From NCBI GenBank assembly GCA_039026595.1, contig JBCCMA010000002.1, forward strand, positions 1-64,000: 64,000 bases of DNA. Direction: 5' to 3'. The DNA is from JBCCMA01 sp039026595. GTDB taxonomy: Bacteria; Pseudomonadota; Gammaproteobacteria; Steroidobacterales; JBCCMA01. How positions within the stretch are numbered: position 1 is the stretch's first letter; every line of letters starts with the position of its first letter. Below the pieces are notes generated by a model. The model saw nothing but the letters and a program-made list of their open reading frames with translations, had not been told where the DNA came from and made no database searches. Position numbers and translations under genes: made by a program. This document shows, in pieces, positions 17,773-25,379 of the stretch.

Positions 17773-18759
17773 ATGAAACACAGAAGATTTCACCTATGTC
17801 ACCGCCGCACAGATGCGGATCTATGGACGCCTGCCATCAGCGCTCTGATTGCAACGACCATTGCGCTTGCCGGATGCGGCACAACACTGCCAAACCGAAC
17901 AATCGACACCGTGCAATTTGCGGGCGATGTTGAACCCCGCGTAGCGACCTCATCAGCCTTTCAGGGCCAGTTCGACAACCTCGCTCAGAACGAATCGCTC
18001 ATCGTCGCGCGAGCGAGCGATGGTGGTGGTGCCTTGTCCAGTCCCGAGCCGGCGTGGCTGATCGTGACGGAGCCGCAGCTCGAAGAACGCACCCGCGATT
18101 ACCAGTACTGGCTGAGTCGTTGCGACTTTGATGGCGACGGCATGCTTGACCGCGACTGTCCGGAGCTGTTTCTTGCCCTGCAGCAGCAGGGGGACCTGGC
18201 GCTGGAGCAGGGAAACGGTTCGTTGGTTTCACAAAAAATCGTTTCCATTAAATCGTGGTACACGATCAACCAGGATCCCGACGTCGACCGCGACAACTGG
18301 GGCGTCCGGCAGGTTCTCAATACCACCGACGCGGTGGACGCGAGAATGCCCGTGACACTGAAGCTGTTGGCCGTGAATACGGGGAACAAGGCGTTCGACG
18401 GTGATCTTGATGTGCTGATCAACATCCCGGCCCGCGTCAGCCTCGGAAATTTGCGCGAGGCATCCAAGGTGAAAAGCAGGGCAAAGGCAAAAGGCTGGCT
18501 TGCAACGGGCATCGGTACCGGCCTCGCCGCCGCGGCAATGATGTCTGGCGTCCCGGTCGCCCCTGGCATTTTTGACGCCGGCGCTGCGCTTTCCGATACC
18601 GTTTTCGACGATTTCGAACGCATCGATTCCGAAGCCCGCTTCACTGTCGAGGATCAGTCGGACACGCGGATCGCGATCTCCGTGGAGAACATCCAGATCG
18701 GGGAGAATGAGGGCATCACCATCGAGTACGACGCGCTCTACGAGGTGATCGATGAATAA
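17773..18759 (+). CDS. Lipoprotein of unknown function, 328 residues
   Basis: GGAG precedes the ATG at 17773. The N-terminus is a long lipoprotein signal ending IALAGCGTT. The mature part contains a calcium-loop-like CDFDGDGMLDRDCPELF, a beta-rich middle (MPVTLKLLAVNTGNKAFDGDLDVLINIP), and a hydrophobic glycine/alanine segment (ATGIGTGLAAAAMMSGVPVAPG) that could be a membrane-interacting hairpin. The family is not recognised; the DUF11-like middle suggests an adhesion or scaffold fold. The next lipoprotein gene overlaps its last 8 bases, indicating an operon of two lipoproteins. Confidence 0.82.
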   Translation: MKHRRFHLCHRRTDADLWTPAISALIATTIALAGCGTTLPNRTIDTVQFAGDVEPRVATSSAFQGQFDNLAQNESLIVARASDGGGALSSPEPAWLIVTEPQLEERTRDYQYWLSRCDFDGDGMLDRDCPELFLALQQQGDLALEQGNGSLVSQKIVSIKSWYTINQDPDVDRDNWGVRQVLNTTDAVDARMPVTLKLLAVNTGNKAFDGDLDVLINIPARVSLGNLREASKVKSRAKAKGWLATGIGTGLAAAAMMSGVPVAPGIFDAGAALSDTVFDDFERIDSEARFTVEDQSDTRIAISVENIQIGENEGITIEYDALYEVIDE

Positions 18760-19117
18760 TCGCATCAATCTGCGAATCTGCCTGCCCCTTATGGGGCTGG
18801 CGATCGCCCTCACGCAAAGCGGCTGCGCCAGCGCTCCTTTGAGCGTGTGCGAAACCATGCTGAAAGACTCGCGCGCCAAGATTAAACGAATGCACAAGAG
18901 TACCGAGCGCGCCGATTTTGAACGTCACCTTGTCCTTCTGGAGACCGGCACGGTCATGTCGAGTCAGTGTCGAAGTTACTTTATTGATGCTGAGGACTAC
19001 GCCAATCTTCCAGGGTCCTTGCGCGATAAGTGCGTCGGTCAATCGACGTCCGATGAGGGCGGGTATTGCACGTTGTTTTATCTGGATGGTGAGACGCCGC
19101 GCATTCGAGTTTACTGA
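18752..19117 (+). CDS. Small lipoprotein of unknown function, 121 residues
   Basis: The ATG at 18752 lies inside the end of the previous gene (8-base overlap), so translation is coupled. The signal peptide ends in TQSGCASAP, a standard lipobox. Three further cysteines are present in the mature part (SVCETML, SSQCRSYF, LRDKCVGQ) plus GYCTLFY, which would allow two disulfides in the periplasm. No family is recognised. The pairing with the upstream lipoprotein suggests a shared envelope role. Confidence 0.78.
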   Translation: MNNRINLRICLPLMGLAIALTQSGCASAPLSVCETMLKDSRAKIKRMHKSTERADFERHLVLLETGTVMSSQCRSYFIDAEDYANLPGSLRDKCVGQSTSDEGGYCTLFYLDGETPRIRVY

Positions 19118-19525
19118 CGCAATACTAGGAATGACACGAACAACGCAATTCCTAGTATGTTGAGCGGACAGCCTGCTTTGCGCAATGCGGAATTTACGCT
19201 TCGCTCAGAAATTTCAGCCCCACGTCATAGAGACACGTGTCGGTACAGTCCTTCACCAAGTTGCAGATGCGGAGCATGGCTAGCGCGCCATCAAAGGAGC
19301 GATTGGCATTAGAAGCGCTGCAAACACAAGAGGTTCTTGTGGTGGCCGAGCAAGAGCAGGTGATAGACTTCGGTCTTAGCGGGCCCAGCTGCCGTGCTCC
19401 TTGAAACGATGATCGACTTGTTGAACAACACGAGACACCCTACTGCGGCTATTGGTGAGACATCTGGACAGAAAGCGTCACAGGTGTAGAAAGTAACCCA
19501 AAGAAATCGAAATGGAGCGCGCTTG
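19118..19525. other. Intergenic stretch without a supported gene
   Basis: About 400 bases. It begins with an 11-base inverted repeat (annotated separately). On the minus strand a frame ending at 19194 reads LRICNLVKDC and LYDVGLKFLSEA, Cys-containing and protein-like, but it has no credible start and may be the tail of a decayed gene. The rest shows no recognisable feature. Confidence 0.4.
19122..19158. repeat. 11-base perfect inverted repeat just after a lipoprotein stop codon
   Basis: ATACTAGGAAT (19122-19132) and ATTCCTAGTAT (19148-19158) are exact complements separated by 15 bases. The repeat begins 5 bases after the stop of the small lipoprotein gene. There is no T-run, so it may be a factor-assisted terminator, a protein-binding site, or the edge of the AT-rich islet that follows. 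Confidence 0.65.
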
Positions 19526-21226
19526 ATGAAAATGCTGAAAAAAGCGTCTTTTTTTGCCGTCGCATTTATTGTTGCGCCCTTAATCGGCTGCACAACTGTG
19601 GGCAAGGGAGAGCAATCGCTTGTGCCAGCCAATGCTCCAACTAGTGATTCGTCGAGCGATTTTCTTCGCTTTTTTCCGAACCTGGTTTCTACCCTCGCGC
19701 CCCCGCCGCTGAGAGCAATGACGCCAAACGCGAGCACAGACCGAACCGACTTTGAAAACCACCTTATCGACAAGCTTGGGTCAGCGACTAATGAAACAGT
19801 GAAACTGTCGGTTCTTCTCCGCCAGCGAACAAATACCCCACCGTTTCTTCCGACAGACGTTGATTTAGACGCTGCGCTATTGCCGATCTTTTTGAATAAA
19901 GACCTGACGGACCGTCAGAAAAATGAACTATCGGAAAAAGCGAAAGCCAAGCTATTTAACGTTCCTGATCTGCCGGATCGAACCACGTTGCAATCAGGAA
20001 CCCCTTTCCCGGGAGCAAGCCCGCTGTATCACTACTTCCCTAGGGTAAAAATGGAGTTCTCTTCACAGCTTCTATCGCCGTCACAGCTTGATTACATTTC
20101 CTATCTCGGCCTTGCATTGAAACTGAGCGCCACCGAAACAAGCCCCATTGCTGACGAGTCATTCAGACAGACTGTAGCCAACAAGATAGCTGTGGCCGAA
20201 GAGATAGAGAGGGAGTGTAAGAAATCAAAAAAGACTGCAGAGCAAAAAAGAGATTGCGACGAACCTGATGCGGAAACGATAAGGAACCAAGCGAAGGCAG
20301 ATCGTGAGGCAGAGTGCAAGAAAATCGTAGACGACTACAGAATTATCGATTTCCAACCCAAAAGCCCGGACATTGTTGGATACACGCGGGGCGCCTTAAC
20401 GCAAGGCGCGTCACTTTCTGGGAAACTTGCGTTTACGAATACAGCGTTGAGCAAGATCACTGACTCGGTGACCAGCGGAGCGGAGCCACTGGTGTCAGTT
20501 AGTGGTGGGGAGTCCTCCAATCAGGATATTCTCAACCCTGAGCTAAATGCGGGTCTTACAGAGTCCTACGTTAATGCACTTAAGGACTCGATCGAAGCTC
20601 GTACAGCTGGCCTTCTCGACAAAGGTAAGGTCTTCTTTGCGGATTTTCGTTCAATTAAAGAGAGAAGAATTGGCGGCACGTATGACTTCGATTTGATGGC
20701 TGAGGTTCCGGCATTCGAGTACGAAAATGCATCATTCCCTTGTAGCGATCTGAAAGCTGATGCGTATTTAGTCGGGGTTGTGAGACACGTCAGAAGCCGC
20801 GGCTTCACCGGCACATTCACAAAAGTGCCTGAACCGGAAAATGACGACATCTATCTCGAAGTGGTAACTGAACACGTCGGTAGTCTGGATTTCTGGCGCT
20901 TCTCTGGGAAGTTATACGCGAAGGCGATCAAGACCGAAAAAGCCATGTTCAAACTAAAGGTGCTCACCAACGATGATGCTGCCCGATTCGTGGTTCGCCG
21001 CGAGTCAGATGGCGAGATTTTAGGATCGGGTTCGGGTCAAATCGCCGAATTGAAGTTGCCGTACAGTGGCGAAGCTACTCCTGTCTACGTCGACTTCCTC
21101 CGAATAAATAATCCGAGTGAAGAGCAACTAATCAGCCTGACAGCAAAACGGAGCGCAGTTTTCAACATTCCTGAGTCCTCAACAGCTGGCAAGAAAAGCA
21201 GAACAGTTGTCGGAGAATACAAATGA
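19526..21226 (+). CDS. Large orphan lipoprotein, 566 residues
   Basis: Start chosen at ATG 19526 with GGAG at 19514-19517; the codon before it is TTG. The signal peptide MKMLKKASFFAVAFIVAPLIGC ends in a lipobox LIGC. The mature protein has a Lys/Glu-rich helical stretch with several cysteines (REC..., KRDCDEPD, EAECKKIVDD) at about 220-270, a region of short helices, and a C-terminal beta-rich domain (KLYAKAIKTEKAMFKLKVL, PVYVDFLRINNP). I recognise no family. Base composition and codon use are visibly more AT-rich than flanking genes, suggesting horizontal acquisition. A 70-residue gene follows 24 bases later. Confidence 0.85.
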   Translation: MKMLKKASFFAVAFIVAPLIGCTTVGKGEQSLVPANAPTSDSSSDFLRFFPNLVSTLAPPPLRAMTPNASTDRTDFENHLIDKLGSATNETVKLSVLLRQRTNTPPFLPTDVDLDAALLPIFLNKDLTDRQKNELSEKAKAKLFNVPDLPDRTTLQSGTPFPGASPLYHYFPRVKMEFSSQLLSPSQLDYISYLGLALKLSATETSPIADESFRQTVANKIAVAEEIERECKKSKKTAEQKRDCDEPDAETIRNQAKADREAECKKIVDDYRIIDFQPKSPDIVGYTRGALTQGASLSGKLAFTNTALSKITDSVTSGAEPLVSVSGGESSNQDILNPELNAGLTESYVNALKDSIEARTAGLLDKGKVFFADFRSIKERRIGGTYDFDLMAEVPAFEYENASFPCSDLKADAYLVGVVRHVRSRGFTGTFTKVPEPENDDIYLEVVTEHVGSLDFWRFSGKLYAKAIKTEKAMFKLKVLTNDDAARFVVRRESDGEILGSGSGQIAELKLPYSGEATPVYVDFLRINNPSEEQLISLTAKRSAVFNIPESSTAGKKSRTVVGEYK

Positions 21227-21250
21227 GTTCATCACAGTGGAGAACTTGAA

Positions 21251-21463
21251 ATGAGTGAGAAACTTAATTTCGAAAAAGTGAAAGGAATGGTCGCTGGACT
21301 CTCAAGGGACGAAGCGGCCGCGCTGCTCTCAAAGGACAATCGCCTGAAGGAGTGGATCAGCTTAGATCGGCCAACGTCGAAGAACGGCGTCGCAGTTGCC
21401 GACGGCTGCAGCTATTGGATATACGATCCTGATCGAGGTTGGGTTTGCGCTGACGCTGAATAG
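21251..21463 (+). CDS. Small hypothetical cytoplasmic protein, 70 residues
   Basis: Has a GGAG-like site in GTGGAGAACTTGAA before the ATG. The product is mostly helical at first (FEKVKGMVAGLSRDEAAALLSKDNRLKEWI) with a C-terminal aromatic segment (CSYWIYDPDRGWVCADAE). No signal peptide and no known domain. It follows the orphan lipoprotein by 24 bases and is followed by a strong terminator, so the two form a closed transcription unit. Confidence 0.65.
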   Translation: MSEKLNFEKVKGMVAGLSRDEAAALLSKDNRLKEWISLDRPTSKNGVAVADGCSYWIYDPDRGWVCADAE

Positions 21464-21868
21464 AAATCCCTCGATTTTTTGTGCTATGCAGACTGGCTCG
21501 ACGATCTTGGTCGCACCCATTTTTTTCTGTATGAAGCAATTTTTGCTTCACTTTTTTGCACGGCTAACGCGAGGCTTCCTGTAACAAACCGAGAGGAATT
21601 CTGAGAAGCTTCACGTGCACAGTGCGTGCCAAGCAGTCTTTTCTCGCACATCACCAAAGGACACCCGGGAGCGAGCATCTGGATGCCGCCTTTATTGTTC
21701 GAGCGGCCCACAAAACGTGCATATAGTTGGGTGCACCGCTCATAGTTGGCAGGGTCACCCTTATTTTCATCAAGAACTTCTCATTAGGCTGTATCGTTGG
21801 CTCGTCCCCATAGGCTCGTGGGGGCGAGGCAACAGGTCTTAAAGCGGCCACACACGCAAGGGTGTGCG
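21464..21868. other. Gene-poor stretch after the AT-rich islet
   Basis: About 400 bases with no supported gene. Apart from the terminator annotated below it contains small hairpins (around 21808-21828 and 21846-21866) and short frames without ribosome sites. It separates the two-gene islet from the hemolysin III remnant. Confidence 0.45.
21532..21557 (+). terminator. Intrinsic terminator of the orphan lipoprotein unit
   Basis: TGAAGCAA pairs with TTGCTTCA around TTT and is followed by CTTTTTT: an 8-base stem, tight loop and T-run. It ends the unit 69 bases after the stop of the 70-residue gene. Confidence 0.85.
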
Positions 21869-22040
21869 CTGACGCACAACTCCGATCACAGCCACAAAGC
21901 GACGGGCCGTGCGTAGCAGCACAAAGGAAACTCCAAATGCCAGAAGCCATGGATCTGGGCCAAGCGAAACCGTCCAGACTCGTTGACCACATAGAAAGGT
22001 AAACTCGCGGTGTAGGCCCGTCCGCCGGCAATCGCCAGCT
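21869..22040 (-). pseudogene. Decayed copy of the 3' end of a hemolysin III gene
   Basis: Read on the minus strand this gives AGGRAYTASLPFYVVNESGRF and GFWH, then after a frameshift RFVAVIGVVRQ. The intact gene at 22947-23576 encodes AGGLAYTAGVPFYVVDKLGRF, GIWH and HFAAVIGFVR at the same positions. The DNA also aligns along this stretch, with a small insertion and the stop codon changed to CAG. About the last 55 codons are preserved, without a 5' part. It lies on the same strand as the intact gene, with the GDPD gene between them. Confidence 0.75.
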
Positions 22041-22092
22041 TCCCGAATTGAAATCTGAGTGAATAAAACTTCACCCCAACTCACTGAGTTCC

Positions 22093-22950
22093 ATGCCAAC
22101 AGATCGCGCAGCCCTAAATCCCCCGGTTCTGACGACGCGAGCGCTGGCCCTCGACGCAGCCGTATGGCTGATCACCACAGTGTTCGCCTGTTCGTCATAC
22201 GCCATGGAGTGGATCACACACCGCGCCAACGGCTGCGGCGGCGACGAGAACTCTCTGGACGCCATCTCCAGAATGCAGGCAGCCGGCGCGACGCGCATCG
22301 AGGTTGATGTCCAGCTATCCGGTGACCGGATCGCTGTGCTTTTTCATGATGAGGAGATCAACGGTCAGGGCATCAGCGACCTAACGTACGAGGAGATCCG
22401 ACAACGCCTCGGGTCCGTAACAGACCCGCGTCTACCAACGACGTTGCTCGACGCCCTCAATGCGTCTGAGTCGGGCACAAAGTGGTTGCTCGACATTAAG
22501 TCGGACAATCCGCGCGACGTTTCCGCCGTGACCCGAACGATCCGACTCAGCCGGATCGACCTTTCGAACCTGATAATCCAAAGCGAATACCCTGACGTAC
22601 TCAGCACATTTGAAAAAGCGTTGCCTTCGGTTCGTCTCCACTGGCTTGCGCGCGCAAAGCGACGGGGGTGGTGGCCCCGTCCACCTGACGCCGCAGCCAT
22701 CGCCAGAAAGGCATCGAGCATGGGCGTTGACGGCGTTAGCCTCAAAGGCCGCAGCTTTATTGATCGGGATTTTGTTTCTGCGATGAAAGGTCGCGACTTG
22801 ATGGTTTTCGTCTGGACGATCAACCGCGAATCACGTGCGGAGCACTACCACAGGTCCGGCGTGGACGGCCTGATCACGGATCGGATGATCGAGCTCCGGC
22901 GCCTGTTTGACCGTAACCACAGCGGCTCGTGCGCAAGCAGGAATCGCTAA
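22093..22950 (+). CDS. Glycerophosphodiester phosphodiesterase family protein
   Basis: A 285-residue protein with an N-terminal hydrophobic segment (AAVWLITTVFACSSYA) that acts as a signal peptide or anchor. GDPD motifs follow: ITHRANGCGGDENSLDAI (usual HRG...PENT), EVDVQLSGDRIAVLFHDEEI with catalytic E-D and H, LLDIKSD, and the C-terminal VWTINRE...GVDGLITD. It should hydrolyse glycerophosphodiesters to glycerol-3-phosphate and an alcohol, probably in the periplasm. The glycine normally after HR is an alanine here, a mild deviation. Its 3' end overlaps the convergent hemolysin III gene by four bases. Confidence 0.88.
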   Translation: MPTDRAALNPPVLTTRALALDAAVWLITTVFACSSYAMEWITHRANGCGGDENSLDAISRMQAAGATRIEVDVQLSGDRIAVLFHDEEINGQGISDLTYEEIRQRLGSVTDPRLPTTLLDALNASESGTKWLLDIKSDNPRDVSAVTRTIRLSRIDLSNLIIQSEYPDVLSTFEKALPSVRLHWLARAKRRGWWPRPPDAAAIARKASSMGVDGVSLKGRSFIDRDFVSAMKGRDLMVFVWTINRESRAEHYHRSGVDGLITDRMIELRRLFDRNHSGSCASRNR

Positions 22951-23576
22951 CGCACAAACCCGATGACGGCCGCAAAGTGACAGGCCGCGCCCACCAGCAC
23001 AAAGAAATGCCAGATGCCGTGCGCATGGCGAAACCGTCCCAGCTTATCGACCACATAGAACGGCACACCAGCGGTGTAAGCCAGTCCGCCGGCGAACACC
23101 AGAGAAAACCCGATAGGAGGCAGCGACGCACGCAGACCGCTCATATCGATCGCGCACGCCCAGCCCATCGCCAGGTACAACGTGAGTTGAGCCACTTTCG
23201 CTCGCGTTCCTTTCAGGAACACCTCGCCGAGGATTCCGAGTGCGGCCAGCGCCCAGACAAGGCCGAATAGAAACCAGCCGCTCGAGTCGCGCATCGACAC
23301 CAGCGTGAACGGCGTGTAGGTGCCCGCAATCAGCAGAAAGATCGCCGAGTGATCCAGCGTCTTGAAAATGCCTTTGATATTGGGCGCGCGAAAGCTGTGG
23401 TACAGCGTGGACATCGTAAACAGCAACACGAGCATGAACCCGAATACGGCGAAGCTCACGATGACCCAGGGGTCGCCGCTTTGGACAGATACGGTCACCA
23501 ACGCGCCGAGCCCCATCAGGGCCAGCGCTGCGCCCACCAAATGACTGATGCTGTTGAGTCGTTCGCCGTAATACAT
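22947..23576 (-). CDS. Hemolysin III / PAQR-family membrane protein
   Basis: A seven-helix protein of about 209 residues (start at 23576; an ATG four codons upstream at 23588 is possible). Diagnostic motifs are the N-terminal YYGERLNSISHLVGA, the metal-site motifs STLYHSF and LDHSAIFLLIAGTYTP, and the C-terminal GIWHFFVLVGAACHFAAV. The conserved S, H and D residues are the zinc-binding set of the PAQR/YqfA family. In bacteria these proteins act in membrane lipid and energy homeostasis; hemolysis is not the primary role. A decayed partial copy lies at 21869-22040. Confidence 0.92.
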   Translation of the reverse strand: MYYGERLNSISHLVGAALALMGLGALVTVSVQSGDPWVIVSFAVFGFMLVLLFTMSTLYHSFRAPNIKGIFKTLDHSAIFLLIAGTYTPFTLVSMRDSSGWFLFGLVWALAALGILGEVFLKGTRAKVAQLTLYLAMGWACAIDMSGLRASLPPIGFSLVFAGGLAYTAGVPFYVVDKLGRFRHAHGIWHFFVLVGAACHFAAVIGFVR

Positions 23577-23647
23577 TGCCGGTCCCACCGATTCTCGTCG
23601 CCCTTGAGCATAGCGGGACCAACGGCGCGGCGACAGGCACCATAATC

Positions 23648-24466
23648 CTAGTCAGCGCGGTAGCGTCGGCGCGACCCGTCCTCGGGGTGGTCGAACGCAA
23701 GCCTGATCGCGCGCAGCATCAGATCGGGGTCGTGCTTGGCAGCACCCCCATACAGGCGATCCCCAACAATAGGGAACCCCTGGTCGGCCAGATGCCGGCG
23801 GATCTGGTGCTTGCGGCCGGTCTCGATCACCACTTCGACAATGGACGATTCGCCGCGCTCATCAATTCGGATACCAAACACGGTACTGCGCGCGGACTTG
23901 CCATCAATCGGCTCATCAATCACAAACCCCGCGTCACCATGTGGCCACGCGCCACGGACCACCGCGCGATACCGCTTGGCCACGGTTCGGGCTCGAAACT
24001 GGGCGGACAGGGCGGCCGCGGCCTTCTTACTGTGCGCAATGACCATCAGTCCGCTGGCAGCCAGATCAAGGCGATGGACGGTATACGTCGTCCGCGGCGG
24101 TACCAGATGGCGCTCTGACCAGCGCATGATGGTGGTGTGGTCGCCCCATTTCGAGCCCTGCGAGCGCACCCCGGAGGGCTTGTCCCAGACTGAAAAAACG
24201 CCCGCGTCCTCGATCAGTTCGGCCGCAATCGGTCGCTGCGCCAACACCTCCGGGTTGTAGTAGAGATGCAGTTGATCGCCCAGCTCAAGGACCGTCTGGC
24301 GCCGGCGGATCCGGGCCGAGCGCGCGCCGCGGGTCAACCAGACCGCACCGCAGGTCATCGCGTGTTTGATGCGCGCTGCCGGCAATCCGCTCGCATCGCA
24401 GAGCACCGAGACGGGATTTTGCGCCCGGTCATCCACGGTCGCATGCGTTTCGAAGCTATCTACCAT
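23648..24466 (-). CDS. RluA-family RNA pseudouridine synthase
   Basis: About 272 residues from ATG 24466 (an upstream in-frame start at 24478 adds four). The catalytic motif TVHRLDLAASGLMV has the conserved HRLD aspartate. Other family hallmarks are FSVWDKPSGVRSQGS, KRYRAVVRG, and the C-terminal TGRKHQIRRHLADQGFPIVGDRLYGG. An N-terminal part may be an S4-like RNA-binding region (LPAARIKHAMTCGAVWLTRG). It isomerises uridine to pseudouridine in rRNA or tRNA; the precise target cannot be told from sequence. Single gene. Confidence 0.93.
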   Translation of the reverse strand: MVDSFETHATVDDRAQNPVSVLCDASGLPAARIKHAMTCGAVWLTRGARSARIRRRQTVLELGDQLHLYYNPEVLAQRPIAAELIEDAGVFSVWDKPSGVRSQGSKWGDHTTIMRWSERHLVPPRTTYTVHRLDLAASGLMVIAHSKKAAAALSAQFRARTVAKRYRAVVRGAWPHGDAGFVIDEPIDGKSARSTVFGIRIDERGESSIVEVVIETGRKHQIRRHLADQGFPIVGDRLYGGAAKHDPDLMLRAIRLAFDHPEDGSRRRYRAD

Positions 24467-24566
24467 GACTAACAACAATCAACCCGTTTGCGCTTCCGTG
24501 CGCCGAATACTGTGCGCACGCCACCTGCGCGGCATACTAGCCCTATGACCACAGGCGCACCAAAGC

Positions 24567-25379
24567 ATGACTGATTTCGCACTGGCCAATGAAGTGGCGC
24601 TGCGGCTGTCCATCTTCGTCGGCCTGGTCGCCGCGCTGGCGCTGTTCCAATGGTGGCGTCCACGACGCGCGACCGGGCAAGGCGCGCGCCGGACGCTCAC
24701 CAACATTGCGCTGGGCGTCGTCGATACGCTGGCACTACGAGTCGCGTTTCCCGTGCTCGCGGTCGAGCTCGCGTGGCGCTGGCAGGCATCCGGTCACGGG
24801 CTGAACGGATTGCCGCTGTGGCTCGCCCTGCCGCTGACACTCCTGCTGATGGACTTTGCGATCTACTGGCAGCACAGACTGATGCACACAGTGCCGGCGT
24901 TGTGGCGACTGCATCGCACGCACCACACCGATACGCACCTGGACGTCACCACAGCCGTACGCTTCCACCCGCTTGAAATCCTGTTATCGATGGGATTCAA
25001 ACTGGCGCTGGTGCTCGCCCTTGGTGCGCCCGCGCTGGGCGTCCTGATGTTTGAACTTATTCTGAGCGCCTGCGCCCTGTTCAATCACGCAAACATCGAT
25101 CTGGGGTCGTTTGATCGGCCGCTGCGCCGCGTAATCGTAACGCCGGACATGCACCGAATTCACCATTCGATCCGCGACCGCGAATCGCACCACAACTTTG
25201 GCTTTGCGCTATCGGTCTGGGATCACTGGTTCGGCAGCCATCAAAGTGACCCTGATGGCGGCCACAAAGCCATGCGCCTCGGTAACACCGAGTTTCAATC
25301 GCCTCGACAGCTGTCCGTCTCTGGCCTGCTGCTCAATCCCTTTTCAGCCGAGCGGGACCGGGCAACGCCGGACGAATAG
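24567..25379 (+). CDS. Sterol desaturase / fatty acid hydroxylase family membrane protein
   Basis: A 270-residue integral membrane protein with the eight-histidine iron-binding pattern of the FA_hydroxylase superfamily: HRLMH, HRTHH, an RFHP motif, NHAN, HRIHHS and HHNFG. These histidines ligate a di-iron centre that uses oxygen to hydroxylate or desaturate a lipid. Hydrophobic helices lie before HRLMH and around LALVLALGAPALGVLMFELILSA. The lipid substrate cannot be assigned. The 3' end overlaps the convergent CRTAC1-like gene by 47 bases. Confidence 0.92.
   Translation: MTDFALANEVALRLSIFVGLVAALALFQWWRPRRATGQGARRTLTNIALGVVDTLALRVAFPVLAVELAWRWQASGHGLNGLPLWLALPLTLLLMDFAIYWQHRLMHTVPALWRLHRTHHTDTHLDVTTAVRFHPLEILLSMGFKLALVLALGAPALGVLMFELILSACALFNHANIDLGSFDRPLRRVIVTPDMHRIHHSIRDRESHHNFGFALSVWDHWFGSHQSDPDGGHKAMRLGNTEFQSPRQLSVSGLLLNPFSAERDRATPDE

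Noticed and set aside
19194..19330. Minus-strand Cys-containing frame ending at 19194 as a small gene
   Set aside because: No credible start codon with a ribosome site; kept only as possible gene debris in the intergenic entry.
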